From Stenotrophomonas sp. ISL-67 (lineage in GTDB: Bacteria; Pseudomonadota; Gammaproteobacteria; Xanthomonadales; Xanthomonadaceae): DNA of 64,000 nt. A program made the position numbers and the translations under genes. Each line of letters starts with the position of its first letter. Position 1 is the stretch's first letter. Positions 47,444 to 60,513 of this stretch are shown here, piece after piece. The notes below the pieces were generated by a model. It did not search any database. It saw only the letters and a program-made list of their open reading frames with translations, and was not told the origin of the DNA. Location: positions 1 through 64,000 of the forward strand of contig NZ_JAGGRL010000012.1 in NCBI RefSeq assembly GCF_018612915.1, given 5' to 3'.

Positions 47444-48366
47444 TGAGCACCAAGCCCACCCCCGGCAAGAAACGCGGCCTCGGCCGTGGCCTCGATGCGC
47501 TGCTGGGGCCCAAGGGCGCGGTGACACAGGTGCAGGCCGCTGCGGTGGTCGAACCGCTGCCGGGTGAAGTGCTGCGCAAGCTGCCCGTGAAGCACCTGCA
47601 GCCGGGCAAGTACCAGCCGCGCCGGGACATGGACGAGACCAAGCTTGCCGAGCTGGCCGAATCCATCAAGGCACAGGGCGTGATCCAGCCGATCCTGGTG
47701 CGCCAGCTGGGCCCGGACAGCTTCGAGATCGTGGCCGGTGAACGCCGTTGGCGCGCCTCGCAGCTGGCCGGCCTGGATGAAGTGCCGGTGGTGGTGCGTG
47801 AGCTGGAAGACCGCACCGTCATCGCGATGGCGCTGATCGAGAACATCCAGCGCGAAGACCTCAACCCGCTGGAAGAAGCCGAAGCGCTGCAGCGGCTCAT
47901 CAGCGAATTCGCGTTGACCCACGCCGAGGCCGCCCAGGCCGTCGGCCGCTCGCGCGCGGCGGTGTCCAACCTGCTGCGCCTGCTCGAGCTGCCGGTGGCG
48001 ATCCGCCTGCTGCTGGAAACCCGCCGGCTGGAAATGGGCCACGCCCGCGCGCTGCTGACCCTGGCCCCGGAACTGGCCAGCAAGCTGGCCCAGGAAGCGG
48101 CCGACCAGGGCTGGTCGGTGCGTGAAGTGGAACACCGCGCGCAGCAGTTTGCCGCCGGCAAGGTGCCCGCTTCGCTGCGCCGCAAGCCAAGTGCGGCGAC
48201 TCCGCAGGCCGATATTGCCTCGCTGGAAACCGAGCTGTCCGAATCGCTGGGCGCCCGCGTGGCGATCAACCACGGCCGCGGTGGCAAGGGCAAGCTGATC
48301 ATCCATTACACCGACCTTGACACGCTGGACGGTGTGCTCGAGAAGCTCCGCGTACGCAAAGGCTGA
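47443..48366 (+). CDS. parB: chromosome partitioning protein ParB
   Basis: 307 aa CTP-dependent DNA clamp that loads at parS. The N-terminal KKRGLGRGLDALLG, the CTP-binding GERRWRAS box, and the IENIQREDLNPLEEAEALQRL and VGRSRAAVSNLLRLLELP helix-turn-helix are standard. The C-terminal dimer domain ends VLEKLRVRKG. I searched by eye for the palindromic parS consensus and found none in this window. Confidence 0.95.
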   Translation: MSTKPTPGKKRGLGRGLDALLGPKGAVTQVQAAAVVEPLPGEVLRKLPVKHLQPGKYQPRRDMDETKLAELAESIKAQGVIQPILVRQLGPDSFEIVAGERRWRASQLAGLDEVPVVVRELEDRTVIAMALIENIQREDLNPLEEAEALQRLISEFALTHAEAAQAVGRSRAAVSNLLRLLELPVAIRLLLETRRLEMGHARALLTLAPELASKLAQEAADQGWSVREVEHRAQQFAAGKVPASLRRKPSAATPQADIASLETELSESLGARVAINHGRGGKGKLIIHYTDLDTLDGVLEKLRVRKG

Positions 48367-48377
48367 GTCCACATTCA

Positions 48378-48683
48378 ATGAACCCCACCAAGGTCGACCG
48401 CAACCATCTGTTGCGTCTGACCGACCTGCCGAATGTCGGGCCGGCCTGTGAGAAAGATCTGCGACTGATCGGGATCCGCGTTCCCGCGCACGTGCGCGGC
48501 CGCGATGCCTATGACATGTATGCGCAGCTGTGCATGCGCACGGGGGTCCTGCACGACCCCTGCGTCATCGATGTATTCCTGTCGATCGTGCGCTTCATGC
48601 AGGGCGAGGCGCCGCGCCCATGGTGGGATTTCAGCAAGGAACGCAAGGCAACACTGGCGCTGGAACCGCCGCTGAGCCTGTAA
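48378..48683 (+). CDS. Cdd1-type helix-hairpin-helix protein
   Basis: 101 aa. LLRLTDLPNVGPACEKDLRLIGIRV is a helix-hairpin-helix of the kind found in TfoX C-terminal and Cdd1 'pathogenicity locus' proteins, probably binding DNA; PWWDFSKERK near the end is conserved in that family. Biological role unknown. It starts 12 bp after parB, so it may be co-transcribed with the partition genes. Confidence 0.8.
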   Translation: MNPTKVDRNHLLRLTDLPNVGPACEKDLRLIGIRVPAHVRGRDAYDMYAQLCMRTGVLHDPCVIDVFLSIVRFMQGEAPRPWWDFSKERKATLALEPPLSL

Positions 48684-48768
48684 TCGAGGGGTCCGCGCGG
48701 GGCGCATGCATGCCATGTCACCCGCGCCGTAGCACAATGGGGCATTGCATCCTCCGGGACCTGTTTCC

Positions 48769-49734
48769 ATGACCATCCTCGTAACCGGCGCCGCGGGCTT
48801 CATTGGCGCCAACACCGTGCGTGCCCTGCTCGATGCAGGCCACGCGGTCGTCGGCCTGGACAACTACAACGACTACTACGACCCGCAGATCAAGCACGAT
48901 CGCGTGGCTGCGCTGTGCCCCGAGGCCGACATCCGCGTGCTGGACCTGACCGACCGCGAGGGACTGGCCGCGCTGTTCGATGAGGTCCAGCCGTCCCGCG
49001 TGATCCACCTGGCCGCGCAGGCCGGCGTGCGCTACTCGCTGGAAAACCCGCACGCCTACGTGGACAGCAACCTGACCGGGTTCGTCAACATGCTGGAGCT
49101 GTGCCGCCATCGCGGCGTGCGCCACCTGGTATACGCTTCCAGCAGCTCGGTCTACGGCGATTCGGCCACCCCGCCGTTCTCCGAAGACCAGCGCATCGAC
49201 AAGCCGCGCTCGCTGTACGCGGCCACCAAGGCCGCCAACGAGTTGATGGCCTACACCTACGCGCAGCTGTACGGCCTGCACGCCACCGGCCTGCGCTTCT
49301 TCACCGTGTATGGCCCGTGGGGCCGTCCCGACATGGCGCCGCTGCTGTTCTCGCGCGCGGTGCTGGCCGGGCGGCCGATCGACGTGTTCAACGAGGGGAA
49401 GATGCAGCGCGACTTCACACATGTTTCCGACATCGTGGCCGGTATCCTCGGCGCGCTGGCGCATCCGTCCGGCGAGGACGTACCGCACCGTGTCTTCAAC
49501 CTGGGCAACCACACCCCGATCGAGCTGGAATACTTCATCGGGGTCATCGAGGCCGCCGCCGGACGCCCGGCGCAGAAGGTCTACAAGCCGATGCAGCCCG
49601 GCGACATGGTCCGCACCATGGCCGATACCCATCGCGCCAATGACGCTTTCGGCTACGAGCCGGTTACGCCAATCGAGCGCGGCCTGCCACCGGTGGTGGC
49701 CTGGTGCCGCGATTATTTCGGAGATCGCGCCTGA
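48769..49734 (+). CDS. NAD-dependent sugar epimerase (UDP-glucuronate 4-epimerase type)
   Basis: 321 aa extended short-chain dehydrogenase. TGAAGFIGANTV binds NAD, SSSSVYG and YAATK (Tyr-x3-Lys) form the active site, and the DNYNDYYDPQIKHDRV segment and FFTVYGPWGRPDMA segment are typical of UDP-glucuronate 4-epimerases. The product would be UDP-galacturonate for envelope polysaccharide. It is followed by a glycosyltransferase gene and a lipid A-related small gene on the same strand. Confidence 0.83.
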   Translation: MTILVTGAAGFIGANTVRALLDAGHAVVGLDNYNDYYDPQIKHDRVAALCPEADIRVLDLTDREGLAALFDEVQPSRVIHLAAQAGVRYSLENPHAYVDSNLTGFVNMLELCRHRGVRHLVYASSSSVYGDSATPPFSEDQRIDKPRSLYAATKAANELMAYTYAQLYGLHATGLRFFTVYGPWGRPDMAPLLFSRAVLAGRPIDVFNEGKMQRDFTHVSDIVAGILGALAHPSGEDVPHRVFNLGNHTPIELEYFIGVIEAAAGRPAQKVYKPMQPGDMVRTMADTHRANDAFGYEPVTPIERGLPPVVAWCRDYFGDRA

Positions 49735-49821
49735 CTCACATCGGCAGGTTCATCTTCGGATAACCTTGATTTCGGAAAATGCGCGGTCTTCTACATTCCT
49801 GGCCTTTCGCAGAGCCCGATC

Positions 49822-50544
49822 ATGAGCCAACCCCAGTTGTCGGTCGTCGTTCCGGTATTCAATGAACGCGACAACGTGCAGCCCCTGGTCGAGGAGATCA
49901 CCGCGGCCCTGCGCGGCCGGTTGGACTTCGAGATCGTCTACATCGACGACCACTCGCGCGACGACACCCTGGCCGTGCTGGAGTCGCTGAAGCGGGCCAC
50001 CCCCGAACTGCGGGTCCTGCATCACGTCAGCCAGAGCGGGCAGAGCACGGCCGTGCGCAATGGGGTCAAGCATGCCCGGGCGCCTTGGATCGCCACGCTC
50101 GATGGCGATGGCCAGAACGACCCTGCCGACATTCCGAAGCTGCTGGCCGCCCGCGCAGGCGCCGAGCCGCAGGTGAAGCTGTTCGCCGGCTGGCGTGTCA
50201 ACCGCCAGGACAGCGGCAGCAAGCGCTGGGCCAGCAAGTGGGCCAATGCGATCCGCGCCCGCATGCTGCGCGACGACACGCCCGACACCGGCTGCGGCAT
50301 CAAGCTGTTCGAGCGCGCCGCGTTCCTGGACCTGCCGTACTTCGACCACATGCACCGTTACCTGCCCGCGCTGATGCAGCGGGCCGGATGGAAGACGGTG
50401 AGCGTGCCGGTCAACCATCGCCACCGCACCGCCGGGGTGTCCAAGTACAACAACCTGGGCCGCGCGCTGGTGGGCATCCGCGACCTGCGCGGGGTGGCCT
50501 GGCTGATCACCCGCAGCAGGCGCACCGCCGTGGACGAACGTTGA
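49822..50544 (+). CDS. family 2 glycosyltransferase
   Basis: 240 aa GT2 domain of the dolichyl-phosphate mannose synthase-like group: VVVPVFNERDNVQPL, VYIDDHSRDDTL, the metal-binding DGDGQNDPADIP and the HRHRTAGVSKY end. There are no membrane helices, unlike ArnC. It likely makes a polyprenyl-phosphate sugar from a nucleotide sugar. Its stop overlaps the start of the next gene by one base, so the two products are made together. Confidence 0.87.
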   Translation: MSQPQLSVVVPVFNERDNVQPLVEEITAALRGRLDFEIVYIDDHSRDDTLAVLESLKRATPELRVLHHVSQSGQSTAVRNGVKHARAPWIATLDGDGQNDPADIPKLLAARAGAEPQVKLFAGWRVNRQDSGSKRWASKWANAIRARMLRDDTPDTGCGIKLFERAAFLDLPYFDHMHRYLPALMQRAGWKTVSVPVNHRHRTAGVSKYNNLGRALVGIRDLRGVAWLITRSRRTAVDER

Positions 50545-50885
50545 TGGAACTGCACTGGCTCGACCAACCGCTGACGTGGCTGTTCTGGACCGGCCTGCAC
50601 GTGACCGGCTGGAAGCTCATCGGCTACACCGGCGCGCTGATGTTCGGTGGCCGCTGGCTGGTGCAGTTCGTCGCCTCGCGCCGGGCCGGCAAGCCGGTGA
50701 TCCCACGCCTGTTCTGGTACATGAGCGTGGTGGGCAGCTTGATGACGCTGAGCTACTTCCTGTTCTCGGCCAAGCAGGATTCGGTGGGCGTGCTGCAGAA
50801 CCTGTTCCCGGCGTTCACCGCGCTTTACAGCCTGAAGCTGGATATCCAGCACAGGGGTTGGCGAAGGGACAAAGCGGAACATTGA
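50544..50885 (+). CDS. LpxB N-terminal-domain membrane protein
   Basis: 113 aa with three hydrophobic segments, the lipid A-disaccharide synthase N-terminal (LAB_N) domain: WKLIGYTGALMFGGRWLVQF, PRLFWYMSVVGSLMTLSYFLF and GVLQNLFPAFTALYSL are diagnostic. The domain is often encoded directly after a GT2 gene, as here, and probably acts with it in lipid-linked sugar transfer in the inner membrane. It is not the LpxB enzyme itself. Confidence 0.88.
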   Translation: MELHWLDQPLTWLFWTGLHVTGWKLIGYTGALMFGGRWLVQFVASRRAGKPVIPRLFWYMSVVGSLMTLSYFLFSAKQDSVGVLQNLFPAFTALYSLKLDIQHRGWRRDKAEH

Positions 50886-50914
50886 CGGTACCGGTACCCG
50901 AACCGTACCCGACT

Positions 50915-51003
50915 GGTAGCGCCGACTGTTAGTCGGCTGCTCTTCGCGGAAGGCAAAAACGACGTCCAGATCAAAACCAGCCGACTAACAGTCGGCGCTA
51001 CCC
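50915..51003. repeat. inverted pair of SMAG palindromes
   Basis: GGTAGCGCCGACTGTTAGTCGGC (50915-50937) and its exact inverse GCCGACTAACAGTCGGCGCTACC (50979-51001) flank 41 bases. They can pair with each other or fold separately. The rest of the gap to 51139 holds no gene that I can support. Confidence 0.88.
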
Positions 51004-51138
51004 GCGCCTTCGGCGCTTGGGTCTCGACCTTCGGTCGATCCCCGTCCTACGGGCTCCGCACGTAGGACCTTTGATCCATGCGCGCCGCGGATCGGGGTGC
51101 CATGATCGGGGTTTGCCGTCCCTCGGGAACCCCTGATC

Positions 51139-52920
51139 GTGAAATCACCGCTCGTTGCCGCGTTGCTGCTCGCCCTGGCCCTTCCTGCCCACCCCGCGCT
51201 GGCGGCACCGCCCTCGGTACCAGCTGCCGCGCCGGCCAGCCTGGCCACGGAATCGCCGGCCGACGCCGCGTTCCGCGCCATCTACGAGAAGGAATGGGCC
51301 TGGCGCCAGGCCGGTGGCGGCGAAGCCAGCGAGGACAGCGACAGTCCGGCCAACGCCACCCGCATGCCCGACGTGGGCGCGGCTGCCCAGCAGGCACGCC
51401 TGGCGGTGTGGGACGACGTGCTGGCCCAGTTGGACACGCTCGATACCAAGGCGCTGTCGGCCACCAACCAGGTCAACTACGCGATCTACCGCGACCAGGT
51501 GTTCAATCTGGCTGCCGACGTGCGCCTGCGCGGCTACGAAATGCCGTTCAATTCCGATTCCTCGTTCTGGTCCAACCTCTCGTTCATGGCGCGTCGCGAG
51601 ATGAAGACCGCCAAGGACTATCGCAATTACATCGCCCGCCTCAACGACGTGCCGCGCTACTTCGACCAGCAGACCGAGAACATGCGTGCCGGCCTGAAGC
51701 GCGGTTTCAGCGTGCCACGCGCGGTGCTTGATGGCCGTGAGGTGTCCATCGCCACCGTGGCCGAGCTGAAGGACCCGACCCAGTCGCCGCTGTACGCACC
51801 GTTCAAGAAGCTGCCGGCCGCCATTCCGGCCGCCGAGCAGGCCGAGCTGCAGGCCCAGGCCCGCCAGGCCATCAGCGCCAGCGTGGTACCGGCGTTCGCC
51901 AAGCTGCGCACCTTCTTCGTCGGCGAATACGTGCCGCAGGCACGCACCACCCTGGCCGCTGAAGCGCTGCCCGAGGGCAAGGCGTACTACCAGCAGCAGA
52001 TCCACGAATACACCACCCTGGACCTCACCCCGCAGCAGATCCACGAGATCGGCCTGAAGGAAGTGGCGCGCATCCAGAAGGAAATGAACGACGTCATCAA
52101 GGAAGTGCAGTTCAAGGGCAGCTTCGCCGACTTCCTGGCCTTCCTGCGCACCGACCCGCAGTTCTACGCCAAGATCCCCGACGAGCTGCTGCACCGCGCC
52201 GCGTGGATCTCCAAGCGCGTGGATGGGGTGATCGGCAAGTACATGACCCTGCCGCGCGCGCGCTTCACCATCGTGCCGGTGCCGCCGGACATCGCCCCGT
52301 TCTGGACCGCCGGCCGTGGCGGCATGGGCACCTACTGGGTCAACACCTACAACCTGCCGGCGCGACCGCTGTACAACCTGCCGGCGCTGACCCTGCACGA
52401 GTCCGACCCCGGCCACGCCCTGCAGGGCGCGCTGGCCGCAGAACAGGGCGAACAGCCCGAGTTCCGCCGCAATGCCTACATTTCCGCCTACGGCGAAGGC
52501 TGGGGCCTGTACAGCGAGAAACTCGGCGTGGAGATGGGCATCTACGAAACCCCGTATGAGGATTTCGGCCGCCTGACCTATGAAATGTGGCGGGCCGCGC
52601 GCCTGGTGATCGATACCGGCGTGCACCACAAGGGCTGGACCCGCGACCAGGCGCTGGCCTACCTGCGCGACCACACCGCGCTGAGCGAACACGAAGTGAC
52701 CACCGAAGTGGACCGCTACATCTCCTGGCCGGGCCAGGCGCTCAGCTACAAGCTGGGCGAAATCGCCATCGTGCGCCTGCGCGGCGAGGCGGAGCAGGCG
52801 CTGGGCGACCGCTTCGACGTCAAGGGTTTCCACGACGCGGTGCTCAGCCAGGGCTCGGTGCCGCTGCCGGTGCTGGATGCGCAGATCCGTGCGTACATCG
52901 AAGAGCGCCGCGCGCCCTGA
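51139..52920 (+). CDS. DUF885-family metallopeptidase-like protein
   Basis: 593 aa, GTG start, with a signal peptide (LVAALLLALALPAHPALA). The C-terminal half has LTLHESDPGHALQGALA, the DUF885 form of a zinc-binding helix (HExxPGH), and FRRNAYISAYGEGWGLYSEKLG with the third ligand Glu. These proteins are exported and thought to be zinc carboxypeptidase-like enzymes; substrates are poorly known. No operon partner. A strong palindrome follows the gene. Confidence 0.87.
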   Translation: MKSPLVAALLLALALPAHPALAAPPSVPAAAPASLATESPADAAFRAIYEKEWAWRQAGGGEASEDSDSPANATRMPDVGAAAQQARLAVWDDVLAQLDTLDTKALSATNQVNYAIYRDQVFNLAADVRLRGYEMPFNSDSSFWSNLSFMARREMKTAKDYRNYIARLNDVPRYFDQQTENMRAGLKRGFSVPRAVLDGREVSIATVAELKDPTQSPLYAPFKKLPAAIPAAEQAELQAQARQAISASVVPAFAKLRTFFVGEYVPQARTTLAAEALPEGKAYYQQQIHEYTTLDLTPQQIHEIGLKEVARIQKEMNDVIKEVQFKGSFADFLAFLRTDPQFYAKIPDELLHRAAWISKRVDGVIGKYMTLPRARFTIVPVPPDIAPFWTAGRGGMGTYWVNTYNLPARPLYNLPALTLHESDPGHALQGALAAEQGEQPEFRRNAYISAYGEGWGLYSEKLGVEMGIYETPYEDFGRLTYEMWRAARLVIDTGVHHKGWTRDQALAYLRDHTALSEHEVTTEVDRYISWPGQALSYKLGEIAIVRLRGEAEQALGDRFDVKGFHDAVLSQGSVPLPVLDAQIRAYIEERRAP

Positions 52921-52935
52921 TGTCGTGATTGGTCG

Positions 52936-52967
52936 GTGCCGATGTGCGCTCGCGCACGCATCGGCAC
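52936..52967 (+). terminator. strong hairpin after DUF885 gene
   Basis: GTGCCGATG and CATCGGCAC are 9-bp arms around an inner TGCGC-TC-GCGCA stem. There is no T run, so it is only a candidate transcript end. Confidence 0.45.
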
Positions 52968-53084
52968 ATGGCCCTCAGCGTGACGATGAAAACTGCTTAG
53001 CGCATCGCAACATTGCTGCAGCGCATGATTAGGCTGGTCAGGGCGCGCCCACGGGCGCGCGTTCCCCCCACAAGGAGCCTGACC

Positions 53085-54320
53085 ATGCTGGATGCCCTGT
53101 CCGCACTGATGCACCGCGCTACCTCCCCTGCCACCGCAGTCGTGCAGCGCCGCAACGCGACCCCTGCGCTGCTGTCGCTGCGCAATCTTCCCGACAGCCC
53201 GCCCGCGCAGACGCGCAACGCCGCCGTGTTCGACGGCGTTGTCTGCCAGCGGCCAACACCCCCCGATCCGCTGCAGCGCTTCGCGCTGCCAACGGATCAG
53301 GGCCAGACCCTCGTCGCGCTGCTGCAACTGCACCGCAGGGTCCTTGACCCCGATTACCACCTGCCGTTCCCGGCCCCGGAGCGCGCCGCGCTCGACAGCT
53401 TCTTCGCCCGGCGCGCACAGTTGGCCGACACCGCACTCGGCACCCCGGTGCCATCCAGCGCCGGGCGCGATCCGTGGCCGGGGCTGGCCCCGGTCCGCAC
53501 GCACGCACAGCTCCTGCGGCAGCTGCTTGATGGCAGGAAGGGGCTGGTGATCGGCGAGGTCCATGCAGCCCGCGCCGGAAAGTCCCTGCTGATCGGCCAC
53601 ATGCCGCTGCTGCGCCACCTCGGTGTGGACACCCTGTATCTCCAACACCTGCAGGGGGACATCCACCAGGCCGACCTGGACCAGCTGCACCGCACCGGGG
53701 TGGTTTCGCCCGCACTGGGCCGGTTCCTCGCCGGGCAGGACCAGGGGCACATGACCGATGCGGCCAGCGGTGCGACGTTCCGCAACCTGGTCGACGCAGC
53801 GTTCAATGCCGGCATCCGGGTCGTGGCGCTTGACCTGATGACGAGCTACCACCTGCGCGGTATCGAGGATGAGGTCGGCCCGGGCGCGTCGAGCACGACG
53901 GAGATCCGGATCAAGGTGGCGAACCACGTGGCCACCCGGAGGATCGAGCACGACCAGCGCAACCAGGTCGGCAAACCCGGTCCCCAGCGCTGGGTGGCGC
54001 TGGTCGGCAATGCCCACGCCGGCAGTTTCAATGGCATCAGTGGCATTGCCGAGCGCCTCGGCGTCCCCAGCCTGCGCGTGGAGGACACAAGCCCTTGCTG
54101 GAGCAGCCGCCCGCAGGCCGGGTGCGATCCGGGCCGGACCGTGCAGGCTGATATCCGGCGCGACGGCGGCCAGCTGCAGTGCGACTACCTGCTCAAGGTA
54201 CCCGCCGTCGACGGCCGTGCCCGGCCCGAGACGCCGGACCCGTGCACCGCCACCGAAGCGATGCGCCTGCGCGAAATCCGCCAGGCCATCTGCGCCCTGC
54301 CCGAAGCGCGCAGCGCATGA
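53085..54320 (+). CDS. effector-like protein with EreA/ChaN-type domain
   Basis: 411 aa, AAGGAG eight bases before the ATG. There is no signal peptide. Residues about 150-335 resemble the C-terminal domain of many large toxins called membrane-targeted effector proteins (Mcf/FitD relatives), an EreA/ChaN/TIKI-like hydrolase fold: VIGEVHAARAGKSLLIGHMPLL (Glu158, His160), YLQHLQGDIHQADLD (Gln187, His188), YHLRGIEDE and ALVGNAHAGSFNGI (His311). From memory, relatives have Glu where this one has Gln187, so activity may be altered. The first 150 residues are unrecognised. It shares promoter-region words with the toxin gene at 12 kb and precedes the metal-efflux operon by chance or by recombination. 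Confidence 0.65.
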   Translation: MLDALSALMHRATSPATAVVQRRNATPALLSLRNLPDSPPAQTRNAAVFDGVVCQRPTPPDPLQRFALPTDQGQTLVALLQLHRRVLDPDYHLPFPAPERAALDSFFARRAQLADTALGTPVPSSAGRDPWPGLAPVRTHAQLLRQLLDGRKGLVIGEVHAARAGKSLLIGHMPLLRHLGVDTLYLQHLQGDIHQADLDQLHRTGVVSPALGRFLAGQDQGHMTDAASGATFRNLVDAAFNAGIRVVALDLMTSYHLRGIEDEVGPGASSTTEIRIKVANHVATRRIEHDQRNQVGKPGPQRWVALVGNAHAGSFNGISGIAERLGVPSLRVEDTSPCWSSRPQAGCDPGRTVQADIRRDGGQLQCDYLLKVPAVDGRARPETPDPCTATEAMRLREIRQAICALPEARSA

Positions 54321-54363
54321 ACGCACGGCACCGCTGCGATTGTGTAACGGACTCGCCCACGGC

Positions 54364-54369
54364 TACCCT
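54364..54369 (+). promoter_or_regulatory. putative -10 element of czc operon
   Basis: TACCCT ends six bases before the ATG at 54376, the same spacing as at tamA, calB, xthA and rsmG. Inferred only. Confidence 0.35.
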
Positions 54370-54375
54370 GCGCCG

Positions 54376-54789
54376 ATGATGTCCCGCCTGCGCCACCGCC
54401 TGTCGTTGCCACTCCGCCTGCTGATGCTGGGGGTGGTGCTGTTCGGCACGGCCGGTGGCGCACTGGCGTCGGCGCTGGGCGATCTGCATGCGCTGTCGCA
54501 CACCGACCTCGCCGGGCTTGCGCATGCGCAATCGCATGCCGAACCGGCGAACGTGGCGGTGGCCCTGACCGATGCCGACAGTGGCCACGACAACGAAGAC
54601 GAGGGCGCGCGCCTGCTGCACGCCCTGGTCCATTGCGGGCATTGCCATGGCCACGGTGGCGTGCTGCCGCTGGCGGCGTCGGCGTGGGCGCTGCCCGTCG
54701 CCCCGGCGCACCTGGTGCCGGGCGGCCTGACCGCGCAGCTGCTTGCGCAGCCGCCCGAGAGCCTGCTGCGCCCCCCGATAGCGGTGTGA
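54376..54789 (+). CDS. CzcI-like His-rich periplasmic protein
   Basis: 137 aa with an N-terminal signal or anchor (LRLLMLGVVLFGTAGGALASA) and a His/Cys cluster HCGHCHGHGG near residue 92 after an acidic HDNEDEG stretch. Small His-rich proteins of this kind lie at the head of czcCBA operons and are thought to bind metal in the periplasm or tune induction. It is followed by czcC after 55 bp. A second ATG lies three bases downstream. Confidence 0.72.
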   Translation: MMSRLRHRLSLPLRLLMLGVVLFGTAGGALASALGDLHALSHTDLAGLAHAQSHAEPANVAVALTDADSGHDNEDEGARLLHALVHCGHCHGHGGVLPLAASAWALPVAPAHLVPGGLTAQLLAQPPESLLRPPIAV

Positions 54790-54844
54790 TGCCACGCGGC
54801 GACCTGCCGCGGCTTCACCTCTGAACCGCTTTCTGGAGATTCCC

Positions 54845-56187
54845 ATGTGGATGCGTCTGGCAGCCGTTGCTGCCATTGCGTGGGTGCCGTGCGCGTATGC
54901 GCAGGGCACCGCGCCCGTTACCCCTTTCATCGACACGCCCGCTCCGGGTGCCTCGACCTTGAACACGCCGTTGACCCTGGACGAGGCCATCGCCCGCGTT
55001 GCCCGGTTCCACCCGGACCTGCGCCTGGTTGATGCCCAGCGCCCGGTCTGGGAAGCGCGCCGCGAGGCGGCCGCATTCGGCCCGCCGCTGACCCTCGGCG
55101 TGGAGCTTGAAAATGCGTTGGGTACCGGCGGCAGCCGTGGGTTCGATGCCGCCGAGCTGACCGTGACCCTCGCAGGGGTGCTCGAGCGCGGTGGCAAGCT
55201 CGACGCCCGCCGCGTCCTGGCGCAGGCCAACCTGGACGCACTGGCACCCCAGCGCGAAACCGCGCGGCTGGACCTGATGGCCGCCGTGGCCCAGCGCTAC
55301 CTCGCCATCACCGAAGCCCGCGCGCAGCTCGCCATTGCCGAAACCGACATCGACCAGCGGCGCCGCGCGGTGGCCGCCGCCCGCGTGCGGCTGCAGGCGG
55401 GCGCGTCACCCGAGTCGGTAGTGATGACCGCGCAGGCGATGTTGGCGCAGGCCGAAGTTGACCGCGATCGCGCCAGGCAGGCAGACCGCGCCGCGCGGCT
55501 TGCGCTGTCGGCGTTGTGGCGCGAGCGCGAACCTGGTTTCGATGTTGTCAGCGGCGACCCGCTGCAGCTGCCCGCACTGCAGCCCTTCGACGTACTCGCC
55601 GACGAACTGCAGCGCACCCCGGAGCTGGCCGTGCTGGCTGGCGAACGCCGCGTGCGCGAAGCGCAGCTGCAGCTGGCACGCACCCAGGCACGGCCCGACA
55701 TCAGCTGGCAGGCCGGCGTGCGCAACAGCCGCGACAGCGGGGATACCGCGCTGGTGGGCGGCTTCAGCCTGCCGCTGGGCAGTGTGCGCCGCGCCGGCCC
55801 TGAGATCCGCGCGGCCGAAGCCGAGCTTTTCCTCAACGGCGTGGAACGCGAAGCGCGCGCGCTGCAGCTGTACACCACGCTGGCTGAAGCGCACGGTCGC
55901 TACGAAACGTCGCGGCTGCAGGTCACCCGCATGGCCCGCGATGTATTGCCGCAACTGCAGCGCGCCGAGAATGCCGCCGAGAGAGCCTGGCGCGCCGGGG
56001 CCATCAGTTACATGGAATGGGCCCAGCTGCAGGCCATGCGCGTTGAAGCGAGGCAACGTCAGCTTGAAGCCGCCATCGCCGCGCAGAGCGCGCTGATCGA
56101 ACTGCAACGCCTGACCGGGCAGGGCCTGCTGGCCCGTGCCGCCGAGGCCACCCCTGATACCGCGACCGCGTCCACGGAGGACCGCCG

Positions 56188-56191
<4 letters not shown>
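54845..56191 (+). CDS. czcC: heavy-metal efflux outer-membrane protein CzcC
   Basis: 448 aa TolC-family outer-membrane factor. Signal peptide ending near CAYA-QGT, then two OEP repeats rich in helices (ARVRLQAGASPESVVMTAQAMLAQAEVD and RAWRAGAISYMEWAQLQAMRVEARQRQL). Provides the outer exit duct of the metal-efflux pump. TGGAGATTCCC lies before the start. Overlaps czcB by four bases (ATGA). Confidence 0.9.
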
Positions 56192-60349
<4,158 letters not shown>

Positions 60350-60357
60350 TCACAACA

Positions 60358-60513
60358 CCGGTCCGGACGTAACTGAACGCGGGTCCGGATGTAACCAAAC
60401 GCCGGTAGCGCCGGCCGTTGGCCGGCCCTCGGGATGCATGACCCGTTCCGGGTGGCCCGCCCATCGCATCTCGATGACGTTTCTCAAGGGCCGGCCAACG
60501 GCCGGCGCTACCG
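60358..60513. repeat. 22-bp tandem repeat and inverted SMAG pair
   Basis: Two 22-bp units with GGTCCGGANGTAAC (60358-60402) precede GGTAGCGCCGGCC-GTT-GGCCGGCC (60404-60427) and its inverse (60488-60513). The second SMAG unit contains the stop codon of the minus-strand glycosyltransferase gene. Confidence 0.85.

Noticed and set aside
46646..48366. A parS site near parAB.
   Set aside because: No copy of the palindromic parS consensus was found by eye in the window.
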